Shown here piece by piece: positions 42,689-53,964 of a stretch of 64,000 nt of DNA. The notes beneath the pieces are model-generated. The model was not told where the DNA came from. It did not search any database and was given only the letters and a program-made list of their open reading frames with translations. The stretch comes from Apostichopus japonicus (taxonomy: Eukaryota; Echinodermata; Holothuroidea; Aspidochirotida; Stichopodidae). The position numbers were made by a program, and so were the translations under genes. The stretch lies in contig NC_092562.1 of assembly GCF_037975245.1 (NCBI RefSeq), forward strand, positions 2,825,001 through 2,889,000. Reading direction: 5' to 3'. Within the stretch, counting starts at the first letter, position 1. Every line of letters starts with the position of its first letter.

Positions 42689-43496
42689 CATAGGCATAGG
42701 AGGCGGGGGGGCTGGGGGGGCTGCAGCCCCCCCCAACCAAAATTTTTGGTGAAAATTCGGGCAATATGCTGAGAATTTTTCGGGCACCTACTGAAAGAAG
42801 AATAACTTGCAATGTGTTTTTCATTTTTTTTGGGGGGTGAAAATTCGGGCAATATGCTAAGAATTTTTCGGGCACCTACGGAAAGAAGAATAATTTGCAA
42901 TGTGTTTTTCAATGGTTAAACTGATATTATTATTATCGTTATTATTGTAACGACTTCCCCAATAATTATAACCAATATGGAAGGGTAATAACAGGGAAAA
43001 TAAAACCAACATTTTTCGCGCGCTTCGCGCGCATTTAACACCTTATTGTGCATGTCATATAGGCATTTATCGGTTATCGGCATGTGATGTAATAACCGAT
43101 GAATGCCTATATGATAGCACATTAAAGCAGCATTTTACATCCTTTTCTATGATTTTTCTCAACCGCACTGACTCCACTATGCCATAACGACATACATAAC
43201 TAGCTTATCTATTTATATCTTACTTCAAATGGTGGCATAAAAGTCGAAAAATTTGCAACTTTCAACTTTGCTTTCTCCAAGATATTTTCTTGGCTAATAT
43301 CTTAGTTTGCTGTATTGTGATTGATATATATGTAAAAAACCTTGATGGACATGTCAAAAAAGTAGAAAACGGGGACCAAACGCAAAATGTTGCTTTAAGA
43401 TGTTGAAGGCCCGCGTAGCGCGCGAAAAATTTTGGTTATATTTTTCGGGCAAGTCGTTTCAGCCCCCCCAAATCAAATCAGGCTCCTACGCCTATG
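42689..43496. mobile_element. Non-autonomous hAT-like DNA transposon (MITE), 808 bp
   Basis: Left end cataggcataggaggc (42689-42704) and right end ggctcctacgcctatg (43481-43496) are terminal inverted repeats matching at 14 of 16 positions. They are flanked by an exact 8-bp direct repeat cctctcct (42681-42688 and 43497-43504). An 8-bp target duplication and ends beginning CA fit the hAT superfamily. Inside are poly-G/C subterminal tracts, an 88-bp direct duplication (gaaaattcgg at 42751 and 42839), copies of cgaaaaattttggtt in opposite orientations and a central 23-bp hairpin. No transposase frame is present. Confidence 0.85.
43056..43115. repeat. 23-bp inverted repeat inside the hAT-like element
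   Basis: tcatataggcatttatcggttat and, after a spacer of about 14 nt, ataaccgatgaatgcctata followed by tga. The arms pair with a single mismatch. Confidence 0.85.
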
Positions 43497-43504
43497 CCTC
43501 TCCT

Positions 43505-44181
43505 CATCCTTTAATGAAATGGTATATTGCAATAAGACTAGACAGAAGATGAAAATTTGTCATTGGTATCCCATTTGTTCCACCCTCCCACTCTCCTCCA
43601 CCCCCCACCCTCCCCCACACCACCTTTCCCTGCAGCCTGAACCACCTGGCTGCATTTCGCACGATTAACTTTTCCTTTTCAAGTTTCCTAATGTTAACAA
43701 TATACTGAGTAATTTTCAATCGCAAGGAAAAGCAGTAAGTATTTAACGACGCAAATAGCAGATTCATTGATAGGAATAAAAAAATAAAAAATCATCTTTT
43801 TATGTGCTTCTTTGGTATATTTGTAGCTTAGATTTAAAATATGCAGACATATCTGGTGTATAAAGTTTTATCTTATCTGTTAGAAATCTTCCCTGCATGA
43901 AATCTTGTCCGACAAAGGAAGAATAAAAAACCAACCAAACACCAAAGAAGAAAAAGGGAAGAATGGTCAAACGCAACTACAAACTAGATTTTGATACATG
44001 AAAGGTAACGAAAAGCATTAAAAATAAACGAAACTTGTATGATGGATGATTACAAGCGCTTCGCAGTGTGAGGCATAATAGTGTCATGACCCCTCAAGTA
44101 CATACGCAAAGGAACGTGCTTGGGAACGCAAGCGACTTTTGGTTGGTTTTCTCCGTTATTTGAACGTTTCACGGGAAAAGG
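43505..44181 (+). other. Upstream region and 5' UTR of the FKBP gene
   Basis: No gene was recognised. The start of transcription cannot be placed. The last about 90 bases before the ATG (44090-44181) are less AT-rich and presumably include the 5' UTR and core promoter, but no TATA box is evident. Confidence 0.4.
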
Positions 44182-44191
44182 ATGTTTTGGG
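44182..44191 (+). CDS. FKBP46: FKBP exon 1 (start codon)
   Basis: A 10-nt coding piece, ATG TTT TGG G, directly before gtaagaa. It supplies the MFWG start typical of nucleoplasmin-like FKBPs and joins in phase to LTLEAGK in exon 2. Because it is so short, gene predictors are likely to miss it. Confidence 0.88.
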
Positions 44192-47100
44192 GTAAGAAAA
44201 TAATCTATTGGTATGATGGTTACCTACAGATTCAATATTAATTCTTGCAGACATTTGTATTACTTAAGACTACCTTCTAACGTTGCCGCACGTTTCAGGT
44301 TAAATCTGTTAGTATTACACGGTACACCTAACGTGTTAAATGTTTAGGTTAGGCCGTTATGCCTACCCTGTAACTTGTAACAGATTGGCCCTGACTAACC
44401 AGTGTCAGCCTGACGTTAGGCTTGTTCGCCCTTGTTTAAGGGCAAACTGAGCCCATGGCTTACTTGAATCATGAAAACTATAGAATCTAGGCAAACGGAC
44501 AGCATACTTTACACAACACTACACATTAATGCATGTCACAAGTATTCTCATGAATACTTAGGCCTAGGTTAGGTCATGATGAATGGGTGTGATTTGTTTT
44601 TTGGGAGTACTGCACAAATTCCCTTGCATGTACAATATGTTCCTCACATTTTAACTGTGATGTAAATACTGACTTCTTCAACAGCCTGGGAACCTATATG
44701 CTGTGGTACATTTTATGACAGACTTTTGAAATAAAATGAATTTACCATAGTCTAGCAATGCTTAGGCCTAACTTTGTAATGTCTGCTTAAAATGTGCTTA
44801 GACAAGTTAGAGCAAGACCGTCAATGCTCTTTTCACAAAACTGAAGTGGAATATTGTTCATGTTTGCCAAACTATTTAAGTCCTAACCAACAACATGCAG
44901 GAACTGTTTTGTGTTGAGTAAGGGACCAGCTCAACTGTCGCTGTTTCTTTTCATGTTGAATATGAAAAACGAATTAAGGCCCTAAATATAGAACTAGTTT
45001 ATTTCAGTTGTTTGTGAACTTTTGTACCTGTTTTTGTGCTGAAGTTGGGAGGGCTTAAACCAGGACTTTCCTTTCTTGGAGCCCGTCAAGAATCGAGAAA
45101 ACATATTCCAAATATTCTTTTTGACAAAACATTTTTCTTTTTGAATTTTCATGTTAATAACAAACAGCTCAGTAGCATAATTTGTCTCCTACAAGATTCT
45201 TTTGCAGAAAGGTAGTAAATTTCCTTTGAAGTTTGAATTAAAATTTTAACTGTTCAAGCGGAATCAAGGCAAAGTTTAAATGATTGTGCGAGACGACCAA
45301 ATTTCTGTTCGAACATGTACAGTAACCGAAACAATTGGCTAGTTCTTTAAATCAAATTCAGATCGCAACTATATTGTAACTATATTCCCAGGTAGTTATA
45401 ATGATAAATTGGTATCATATTCCATCACTGTGGACATAATGAAAAGAAAAAAACCAAATAATGGTACTGGTAGGCATCTAGGCCTGTGATCCACTTGAAG
45501 GGGGGTTTTACTGGCCCAAACCTGATAGGTGTTCTATTCACCTAATCTACACATCTAACCCCACAGTGCATATATTGGTGGTTCTTCATTTGCTAGTTAA
45601 ACATGTTTTGACACAACTGACTATCTGCTCTGCACACAACCCAACCAGAAAAAGTCCTTAAGAATTTGAACCAGATGTACACATTTTTATTTGACAGGAT
45701 TAACACTCGAAGCTGGCAAGCATTACAGCCAGTCAATAGAAGACTCTTTCCATGTCTCCATGGCTGCTTTGGAGTTACAATATGACTATCAAGGTAAATG
45801 TTGTCATGTTTGGGACTGTACTCTAACTATATTATTGTGACCATAAGTGTTTTCAGTATCAGTCTAGGCTAGGACTTTAACTTACACTAGTTAATAAGGT
45901 GATATTATCAAAGTACATTGTCAATTATTAAAGTAATACTGTCAGAAGGAGGGCAAATAGTGTATCACAGTTGTGGGTGAGAAATGTGATAAACTCCCAT
46001 TACAACTGTCAATGAAACATTGTTGCATTGATCACTATATGGATGACATGTGTAGGTCTGCAGTGGAACAAAAAAATTAATAGTGTCACATTAGAAAGGG
46101 TAATAGTGGACATCAGGTTATGACTAAAGTTGTATGAATGTCACTCAAACAGTTGCAATTAAGAGTTGAAGTGATACTTCCTCTGTACGACAGACACAGA
46201 ATTTGATTGTGAATTTTGTGACTATCAAAGTAGTAGTTACTGTACATGTGATGGTAAATGGCATAATTGTGTCACCCTATGATGTCAAGTGAAGGTAATA
46301 ATAGTGTTACAGTGTGACACAGTCTTAAGGCATGATTGTAGTGGTACAATAAGTGATAGCTTCTGCTTGCACTAAGTGCCAAACTACATTTTCAATATAT
46401 CTCGGTGCCTGGGTGCTATCGATAGAAAAGTTTTATCAACTCTTGGGATTTTGCAGGTTATTTTAATCCTCTTGGAATTATCTCATATGACTTTCCTTCT
46501 TGTTTGTTATCCCATTTCTTTTTTATTGTTTTTGTCTTTAATGGTCGAGTATTGCATAGTCTTTGAAACGGGCGAAAGATCGTTTGATAGAGAGTCACAT
46601 CGTGTTTGCCGTAAGATTGTCTGGTTTGTCTTTGATACGGTGCGCGGCCCACGTATCGCGACGGACACCGAACGGACCGTATAAACTTAGAAAGTTCTGT
46701 GGTCTATTTTTTTATTGTCAGACAGGAGTCTCCGGCCACCAGTCCAAGTCATGGTACAGCATCACAAGAAGGACTTCCTGTTATGTTCACTCATCCATGG
46801 CACCTTAATCCAACAGCCGTTGGATCTGGATTTCACCGAAGGAGAACAGGTGACGTTCTACTTGGAAGGATCAGGTGAATGTTCGGCATTGCCAATGTCG
46901 GTCATTTTCTTTCACATCTTCACCAAGTTCTCTAGAATCTTTGATTCGACAACGTAACAACACCTATGATAGTATTAACCATCCCCCGCTCCCCCACTCC
47001 CACTCCCCCACTCTCTTGTCCTCACCTCTCATCTCTTGACTAGGTCTCTCGAAACACCACTCGCTGAGAGATACGGCGATTGTTTAATTTTTTGGGGGGT

Positions 47101-50100
47101 CATTCCGAAAAGTCCAGGATGACTTAGGAGTAGGGAACTCCCTCGGGCTGCATTTTGTTTGTGTGATACTGGGTTGTGTACTGCAGACGTTAAGTTTTAA
47201 TATCCGTTGTTAATGGTGATGTATTTAAATTTCATTGTAATATACCAGAGAAAGGCAAAAGTGATAAAACTTGCATCAACAATTTCTGATTACCCACTTC
47301 CATTTATTAATAGTTCTGGCATGATAGGGTTTTATGTTCCATCATGACCTTTTTTCAGCATATGTACAGTTGTTCTTTTTGCTTACAAATATTTTTTTGT
47401 AATTATCAATAAGTGACCAAATTTGGGTCCTAGTGAGCCAAATATTTCTATAAAAACAGTCTATTATGCCGTGCAGCATAACACTCATGGGTCTCACTTG
47501 CATGTACTCATGTCAAGTTCAGGAATATTCTCATAATTTAAAAGGAGTTGTCAACAAAATACGTAATTTTGGAGCCTAGAAAGCCTCCCGTAGATCACAT
47601 AGGGAATTATCCCAGCCGCTTGTATTAACGTCTGCCTTGTCTCTTTTTGCGGTGAAGGTGCCGTGCATCTGACAGGCTACTTGGTTCAGGAGAAACCATT
47701 TGATTCCGAAGAGGAACCGATTCTCGGTTCTCCCCCGGAGTCATCAGAAGATGGTATGGAAGTCAGTGACGAGGAAGGTGATGCCAAAGAGGATCTTGAT
47801 GGTAAGCATCGAGTTAGGGGGGTATGGTTACAGGGAGGAGAAAGAGGGGGGGAGGATAGATGATAATGAGAGAGTGGTGGCCAATTGGCTAAGGCGTCGG
47901 GCTGGTGATCCAAGGATTGCTGGTTCGATTCCTGCCTAGTTCATTACGTTGTGTCCTTGGGCAAGATGCTTTATCTCAATTGCCTCTCTCCACCCAGGGG
48001 TTAAATGGGGGCAGTATATAACTGCTGCCGACTGGAGGGATTGTCTCTGGGACAGGTCATCATTGACCAGGGGTAATATAACGTCTGTAAAGCGCTTTGA
48101 GACCTATCGCTGGTATAAAGCGCTATATAAATAATCAAATATTATTATTATTATAGGGTGATGTGTAGTGTTGGGTATGAGACATGGACAGGTTTTTTTT
48201 TTTTGGCAAATGAAACAATTGTCGCAATTGACCTGAACAGATTAATGACATTGAGTGTTTGCTCTCTCCTTTGATAGAAACCATTCCAAGCCTTCAGCAA
48301 CTTGCGTCTGGACAGGATTTAGAGTCTGAGGACGATGAGAGTGAAGAGGAGTGGACACCAGTGCAGAAAGGTGAATAATGCAAGAGCGCCCTCTAGTTGA
48401 TTGTTGAGTCTAGATGATGAGTATTTGAATGCTTCCTACATTTGTGATGCGGGGTATGGGGGAGGGGGTCCTGCTTTAATCCATAATCGGGTGATACTGT
48501 CATTATTTAGTCCATAGTCTCAAAAGAAGCAAAAATTACCCCTTTGAATCACCTCAAGGAAAAGAAGCAAATTATATGGTTCCTTAAATAAAAGTACTTA
48601 CCATTATGAATTTTCTGAGTTAGGGTTTTCAATTTGGTATTCTTAAAATATTGACCATTTCCATTTTCTCTTTTATTTCTTTAAACATTTGCAGCCGAGT
48701 CAACAAAGAAGAGAAAATCGACAGAAAAGACACCAACGACTCAGAAGAAGAAAAAGTCAGAAGGTAAGATACCCTGGGTATCCAGGTATGCCTAGATGCA
48801 GACTATTAAGCAGGTCTTGAATAGCTCCTCACTATCTTATATAGTATCGTGTGGCTATTGCTGGTATCAATGAGTCAGGGTCATTACCAAGAAGTGAGTT
48901 GGGGGAGGGGGGAAAGGGGGTTGAGGGAGGGGGGTTGAGGGAGGGGGAAAGGGGGGTTGAGGGAGGGGGAAAGGGGGTTGAGGGAGGGGGAAGGGGGTTG
49001 AGGGAGGGAGGTTGGAGGTGTCGGTTGCACTTGTTTATATTCTGTGAAAATGACGTACATGGTTAATATTGGAATATGAAAAGAGACCTTGGTTTTGTTG
49101 TTTTGGAAATACTTTTAATTTCACAGCACTGGGGGTGGGGGGTGGGGTTGAGAAGGGTAGGGAATGGCAGAGGGAGGATATCAGGTGACAGTACATATTC
49201 TAGCTGATGTTCTGAGGAATTTATTTTGGTGCAGAACCAATCCAGGGTCAAATGAATAGCAAATCCCTAAGCAAACCTGGATGCATGAAACCTGGATGCA
49301 TAAAAGTGAATGCATGCAAACAGAATAAACAACTCTTGGCTGGATTTGCTTTTACCTGCGTGCTGTATGATGAGATTAAGCAATTCAGATGTGAATCTCA
49401 TTTGTTTGAGCTTGGAGACCTGTGTATTTTTGAAAAACTTAAAGAGAGATAATTTGTTACTTTATTTTATTTTCAACTTGCTGATCATGTGAACGTCATT
49501 TGTAGCTACTGCTGATAGTCTGGTACTGTGGACATAAAACATAGATACCGCCGATAGTGTTGACGTTACACATAGGTACCACTGATAGTGTGGACAAAAC
49601 AGAAATAGCACTGACATTACACAAAGACATAACACATAGATGTGACAAAACACAAAGATGCCACTAATAGTCTGGGCATAACACATAGCTGCTACCGATA
49701 GTGTGGACGTAACATGTAGCCTGCACTGATAGTGTGGACATTACACATAAATACCACTGATGTGGACATAACACAAAGATACCACTGATGTGGACATAAC
49801 ACAAAGATTACAGTAATAGAGTGAATGTAACACATAGATACCACTCAAGGTGTGGACATAGCGCAAAGATGCCACTAAGAGTGTGGACATAACATTTGTA
49901 GATACCATATATAGCACTGAGAGTGTAACAGTGTGGACATAACACACAAATAGCACTGATAGTGTAGACATTACTCATGCATATCTTTATTACTCTGGAC
50001 ACATCTAGATCTGATAGTCTGTATTTGGAAACATTTCTGGGTTTTTTCATCATGAGGGGTTTAATATCTTTGTGCTTAAATGTGACATGTCGCAAAACAA

Positions 50101-53100
50101 AGGGATATATTGTTTACTCTCTTTGTGTTTGTTGTGATTAATAGCAAAGGTGAAAGAGGAGGAGGAGGAGGACCAGTCATCAGAGGATGAAGAAGATGGC
50201 GACGAAGAAGACATAGTGGATGAGATGGCAGATTTAATTAAGGATATCGAAGAAAACGGGAACGGAGGCAAGGAAGAAACAGACGAGAGTGGAAAGGTGA
50301 AACAAGAGGCAGGAGAGAAGACCACTCCCAAAAAGAAGAAGAATAAGAAGAAGAAACAACAAGAACAACAAGAACAAGGCAACAAAACTGAGGGCAGCAA
50401 ACCACCTACAACACCAAAGGCAGCTAACAAGAACAAAGACAAACCTGCACAAACTCCCGCAGTAAGTGGAATAGTTTGTTACGAGTTCCAACCTCGCTTG
50501 GTTTATACCCAGAAGAAACCGGCAATCTTCCAGAAAGACAACACGATTAATTCAGACGGTATTTGTGACTTCCGTGGGTGAGATAAGGAAGAGAGCATAG
50601 GTTACTCAGAAATTCAACGTTTTTTCTGGGTGTTAACCAAGCGAGGGCTAACGAGATTGAACTCGAATTGCTAGTACTATCACCTTAACATTCCTTATTT
50701 ATTTTCCATTTTTGTATTAACAATTTTGATTTTAAAATAACTTATTTTTGGTATTAACAGAACCAAAGACTTTTGATAGTTATAATAGTAAAGGTTACTT
50801 TGAGCAGGAATATGCAGCTTTTGACCACTGTTCATATAGCCACAGCATTGGTTATTATTGAAGAGGATAGCATTGTTAACGTTGATAGAGGCACTGTTAT
50901 GGCATTGGTTTATGGTTAGTCATAACAATTTATTTTTGTTTTGGTACTTACGAACGAAAGGTTTTTTTTCTCTTGGTGGGAACTTTCATCTTTCACCTCT
51001 TGGATATGTTTTGATTCAGTCTTTGACTAAGCATCATGATGAAGATTATCCTCATGGTAACTGCTTTCTGTGTACATTTATAAGGTCATTATCATGAAAC
51101 ACAGACTACAGTTATTCTGATGCTAATGAAGTGCTCTTATTGACAATAATACTTCGCATCATTTTACATTTTACATTATTTCACATCCCAGATGACACTT
51201 GAGCTTTACCTTTTCTTTTCTTTCTTACGTCATCTCTTAAGAAATCGAAGAAGAAACTTTCCAACGGTGTGGTCATAGAAGATACTGTCGTGGGCGAAGG
51301 AAAACTGGCAAGACCTCTTAAAATGGTAAGGACTGCAGGATTCAAGAAAGTACCACCACTTGAATTTAGTAGGCTACTGCATCCCCTCAGGGATCCACCA
51401 TTCATTAAGTGATCCTCTCGGCTTCAATTCTATGGGACATGAACTCAGACATGCCCATTTCTTGATGAACAAGCAGGACAGTTTGGGCTGGGGAATTCCA
51501 TCGTTTGGAGTCAGTACTTTGACTGTCAAAGAGAAAGAATATCTGGCCAAGGTATAAGTTCGGTGCTGTTACATAAATAATGGCCAAGGTATAAGTTAGG
51601 AGCTGTCACATGTCCACATTAACACTGGCCAAGGTAGAAGTGAAGAGCTGTCATATATTTATGGTTAAGAGCAGTCACATGTCCACATTAACACTGGCCA
51701 AGGTATAAATTGAGAGCTGTCACATGTCCATGTTATTGCTGGCCAAGGTAGAAGTGAAGAGCAGTCACATGTCCATGTTAATGCAGGCCAAGTTAAGAGC
51801 AGTCACATGTTCACACTAATACTATACAAAAAGACTATTATATATGAAGGTAGGACAGCAGGAGTTTCTAATGGTCAACAAGGACTATTTACACACCAGC
51901 AGCTTCACATAAACAGTCACTGTGGCACATTTCATGTAAAATCTGTATCACAGCGTCAAGTTGTCACTGATGGGAGGGTGATTTGTGGTTAGATTTCAAA
52001 CTTCCAATCACAGTCTTTTGAGCTTGCTGTCTGCTGATAAATATTTAACTCTGGCTGCGTGACATTTCACTCTGAAGAATGATGACCTCCGGCTCAACTT
52101 TGAGGTGACCAACCATGTCCTTTGAAGTCATCGTAGGTTTGAGATTTTGGTGAGAAGACCATGCAAACATTGGTTTTTTCAGTTTTTGAGATTGTTTGAA
52201 AGCAGTGCAAATCAATTTTTTTGAACTGTGATCAACAATGGGAAATGGCTTCGTCAAACGTATTTGATTTGATTATTTTTGCTTTGATCATGCATGAGCT
52301 TTTATCCGTGAAATATCTGTGATTCTTTTCTACCACGGGGACAAAAACTATTATCCTAACACACTGTAGCATACACGAACTGGAGCCTATACCGCAAATT
52401 TTTGCAAAGTTCTGTGATTTTTTATTCTACCCAGGCTCATCCCTGTTTGATTATTGCAATGTCTTTGTTGTTGTTTTAGGTGGGTGTTTATTACAAGGGT
52501 ACGTTGGCAGGAAGAAAGCAAGAATTTGATTCGTGTTTATCGGGTAAACCATTCCGATTCAGGTTAGGAACCAAAGAGGTTATCTCAGGATGGGACTCTG
52601 GTCTCGCAGGTGAGTGAAGTTGTTAGACAAGTGTTTTTAATATGACTTGACAGCTATATGTATATTGAACTGGCCAAAGCAGAGAAAATGTTGGGTACAA
52701 TGGGGGGAATTCATACCAGTGACCTCTGGATTAAAAAATATTGTAAGTGTTATGTATAGTTTGCAGGTCAGCATTTGTCGATTTACATATATATAATTGT
52801 ATCTCTGAGCAGTGTGTTTTTGTCCCTCAGCAGACCTTTCATTGAGATGACAATAAATACATAGTTTTGGCATTTTTTCTTGGTTTTTGCTTTTACAGGA
52901 ATGAGAGTTGGGGGCAAACGAAGGCTAACTATTCCACCATCGCAAGGGTAAGTCTTCAACAGGGCACCCTATGAGACTGCAGCAGTTTTCTAATCACCTT
53001 CCCCTGGTATTCTATTCATCTTGTTTCTAATCACTTCCCAGTGATGAAGTTGGCTAGTTTAAAAAAAAAAAATTGTGCAATTCTTTGAACCAATAGGAAC

Positions 53101-53964
53101 TGCATTGTGACAGATGGAATTTTTCAAATGTGAAAATATTATACATTCCTGTCAAATGTTCCAAACAAACGTGAGATGGTGATATTAGTATTTCTGTACA
53201 AAGTGTCATCATCTGCTCAATCGATGGTCTGCCTGCCTGCCTGCCCTAGTTAAAATTTACCTCTAAGTCGATCTGCTCAGTTATTAAGTATCGACATGAG
53301 CTGCTTGGCATTCCAGATCACCTGAAACTGGTCACCTCATTTGAGATCTATCCAAGCAGCAGGTGCTTACAGAACTTCTATATGTTCCCAGATTACTGAA
53401 TGTTATCAATGTCAACTATCAGCCGGTTTGCTTGGGGTATCCAATTAGATTGGGGCCAGCCTGTTTGATGTATCCAAACCACATGGAAGTCTGGTTCAGC
53501 TATTTAAGGACACCTGTAAGCAGGTCTAAGAATCCATCGTAAGCCGTGTCGTGATTGTTTCATGATGTTAGGGTTCCGGCTTTTCTTCCTCACTTTAAAT
53601 AAACTCAATACTATTAATAACCGTGATCTTTCACACTTTTTGTTTGGGAATCAAGCTAACACCAGGAATATCCAGCCATACTGTAACTCCCTAGTTTCTG
53701 TGTAAACATTGCTTAACTATTATGGAGACATGTCTCGTTGTGATGGAGCTAGAGTTGATGGGTCTGTAGCATCTAGGCTGAAATAGTAAGCTATCTTGAT
53801 GCTCCGTCATCATTTCACTCGCATATTATAACTAACAAATTAAAAAATTTATGATCATTATTTCTCCCCCTCTTTTCCATCACAGCTATGGCAAAACCAG
53901 AACTGGCAGCATTCCTCCCAACAGTACACTCGTCTTTGATGTCGAACTGAAGGAGGTGAGGTGA
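44182..53964 (+). CDS. FKBP46: Nuclear nucleoplasmin-like FKBP (FKBP39/46 type), 11 exons, complete
   Basis: Exons: 44182-44191, 45698-45793, 46722-46874, 47658-47801, 48278-48370, 48695-48763, 50145-50461, 51242-51325, 52480-52609, 52899-52947, 53886-53964. All borders are AG/GT and in phase, giving 407 residues. Residues 1 to about 100 form a nucleoplasmin-like domain ([15 protein letters not shown] at the start, [13 protein letters not shown] in the middle). Residues about 105-165 are acidic, 166-188 are basic (nuclear-localisation type), 190-215 acidic, 235-260 Lys/Gln-rich, and about 300-407 are an FKBP peptidyl-prolyl isomerase domain. The family acts in the nucleus as histone chaperone and proline isomerase. 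In FKBP12 terms the binding-pocket Tyr, Phe-Asp, Val-Ile, Trp, Tyr and Phe are present, but the loop between FDS and KPF is one residue shorter and lacks the Arg. To my knowledge vertebrates lack this fusion. Confidence 0.95.
45698..45793 (+). CDS. FKBP46: FKBP exon 2
   Basis: A 96-bp exon (atttgacag / gtaaat) encoding [19 protein letters not shown] followed by SMAALEL, the first strands of the nucleoplasmin-like fold. Confidence 0.93.
46722..46874 (+). CDS. FKBP46: FKBP exon 3
   Basis: A 153-bp exon (attgtcag / gtgaat) encoding [20 protein letters not shown] and [20 protein letters not shown], the second half of the nucleoplasmin-like domain. The alternative acceptor four bases downstream (gacag) would break the phase. 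Confidence 0.92.
47658..47801 (+). CDS. FKBP46: FKBP exon 4
   Basis: A 144-bp exon with a poor acceptor (gcggtgaag) and a good donor (gtaagc). It encodes [11 protein letters not shown], closing the nucleoplasmin-like domain (the xVHLTGY motif), then an acidic Ser/Glu/Asp stretch. Phase and family match support the weak acceptor. Confidence 0.88.
47872..48155 (+). mobile_element. tRNA-derived SINE
   Basis: A box tggctaaggcg (47886-47896) and B box ggttcgattcc (47922-47932) have normal polymerase III promoter spacing. A body follows with cttgggcaagatgctttatc and tctccacccaggggttaaat, then a 3' end tataaagcgctatataaata and a (ATT)n tail. It is inserted in FKBP intron 4, in the sense direction. 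Confidence 0.88.
48278..48370 (+). CDS. FKBP46: FKBP exon 5 (acidic)
   Basis: A 93-bp exon (ttgatag / gtgaat) encoding [20 protein letters not shown], an acidic histone-binding-like tract. Confidence 0.88.
48695..48763 (+). CDS. FKBP46: FKBP exon 6 (basic, nuclear localisation)
   Basis: A 69-bp exon (tttgcag / gtaaga) encoding STKKRKS and QKKKKS, probable nuclear localisation signals. Confidence 0.88.
48899..49018. repeat. G-rich tandem repeat (gggggttgaggga)n
   Basis: About six copies of a unit of roughly 16-20 bp made of gggggttgagggaggggg with aaa interruptions. It can form G-quadruplexes in the FKBP pre-mRNA sense strand. Confidence 0.85.
49510..49985. repeat. Degenerate ~33-bp minisatellite
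   Basis: About 14 diverged units share gatagtgtggacataacaca and agataccact phrases. It lies in FKBP intron 6. Confidence 0.8.
50145..50461 (+). CDS. FKBP46: FKBP exon 7 (acidic then Lys/Gln-rich)
   Basis: A 317-bp exon (attaatag / gtaagt). It starts with an acidic Glu/Asp run ([19 protein letters not shown]), then [16 protein letters not shown], a [16 protein letters not shown] stretch and a Thr/Pro/Lys linker. The open frame continues past 50461, but the consensus donor and the phase of the next exon place the end here. Confidence 0.9.
50462..51241 (+). other. FKBP intron 7
   Basis: Non-coding; the frame of exon 7 stays open to 50581 before a stop. No repeat or RNA gene was recognised. Confidence 0.6.
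51242..51325 (+). CDS. FKBP46: FKBP exon 8 (start of isomerase domain)
   Basis: An 84-bp phase 0-0 exon (catctcttaag / gtaagg) encoding [20 protein letters not shown], the first strand of the FKBP fold. Confidence 0.9.
51550..51812. repeat. ~45-60 bp minisatellite in FKBP intron 8
   Basis: Five to six diverged units share ggccaaggtataagt, gagagctgtcacatgtcca and cattaacact phrases. Confidence 0.8.
52480..52609 (+). CDS. FKBP46: FKBP exon 9 (isomerase core)
   Basis: A 130-bp exon (gttttag / gtgagt) encoding [18 protein letters not shown] and [18 protein letters not shown], with the Y, FD, I and W residues of the FKBP pocket. Confidence 0.96.
52899..52947 (+). CDS. FKBP46: FKBP exon 10
   Basis: A 49-bp exon (ttttacag / gtaagt) encoding [16 protein letters not shown], the canonical GxKxxLTIPP strand. 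Confidence 0.95.
53886..53964 (+). CDS. FKBP46: FKBP exon 11 (stop)
   Basis: It begins after atcacag and encodes [20 protein letters not shown], then LKEVR and TGA (53962-53964), the standard FKBP C-terminus. Confidence 0.96.

Larger units (their letters stand above)
44192..47657 (+). other. FKBP introns 1 to 3
   Basis: Introns 44192-45697, 45794-46721 and 46875-47657 flank exons 2 and 3. They are AT-rich with no recognised repeat except C-rich tracts near 46983-47012. A patch with several CpG sites lies near 46625-46680. Confidence 0.55.
48371..50144 (+). other. FKBP introns 5 and 6
   Basis: Intron 48371-48694 is plain. Intron 48764-50144 holds a G-rich repeat (48899-49018, ggggttgagggagggg) and a degenerate minisatellite (49510-49985). 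Confidence 0.7.
51813..53885 (+). other. Rest of FKBP intron 8, and introns 9 and 10
   Basis: Exons 9 and 10 lie within this span. Introns 52610-52898 and 52948-53885 and the end of intron 8 are AT-rich; nothing else was recognised. Confidence 0.5.

Noticed and set aside
46376-46684. 102-codon frame in FKBP intron 2
   Set aside because: It has no family features and lies between two exons that join in phase.
47658-47801. FKBP exon 4 considered non-coding because of its poor acceptor
   Set aside because: Phase and the xVHLTGY family motif support it despite the weak splice site.
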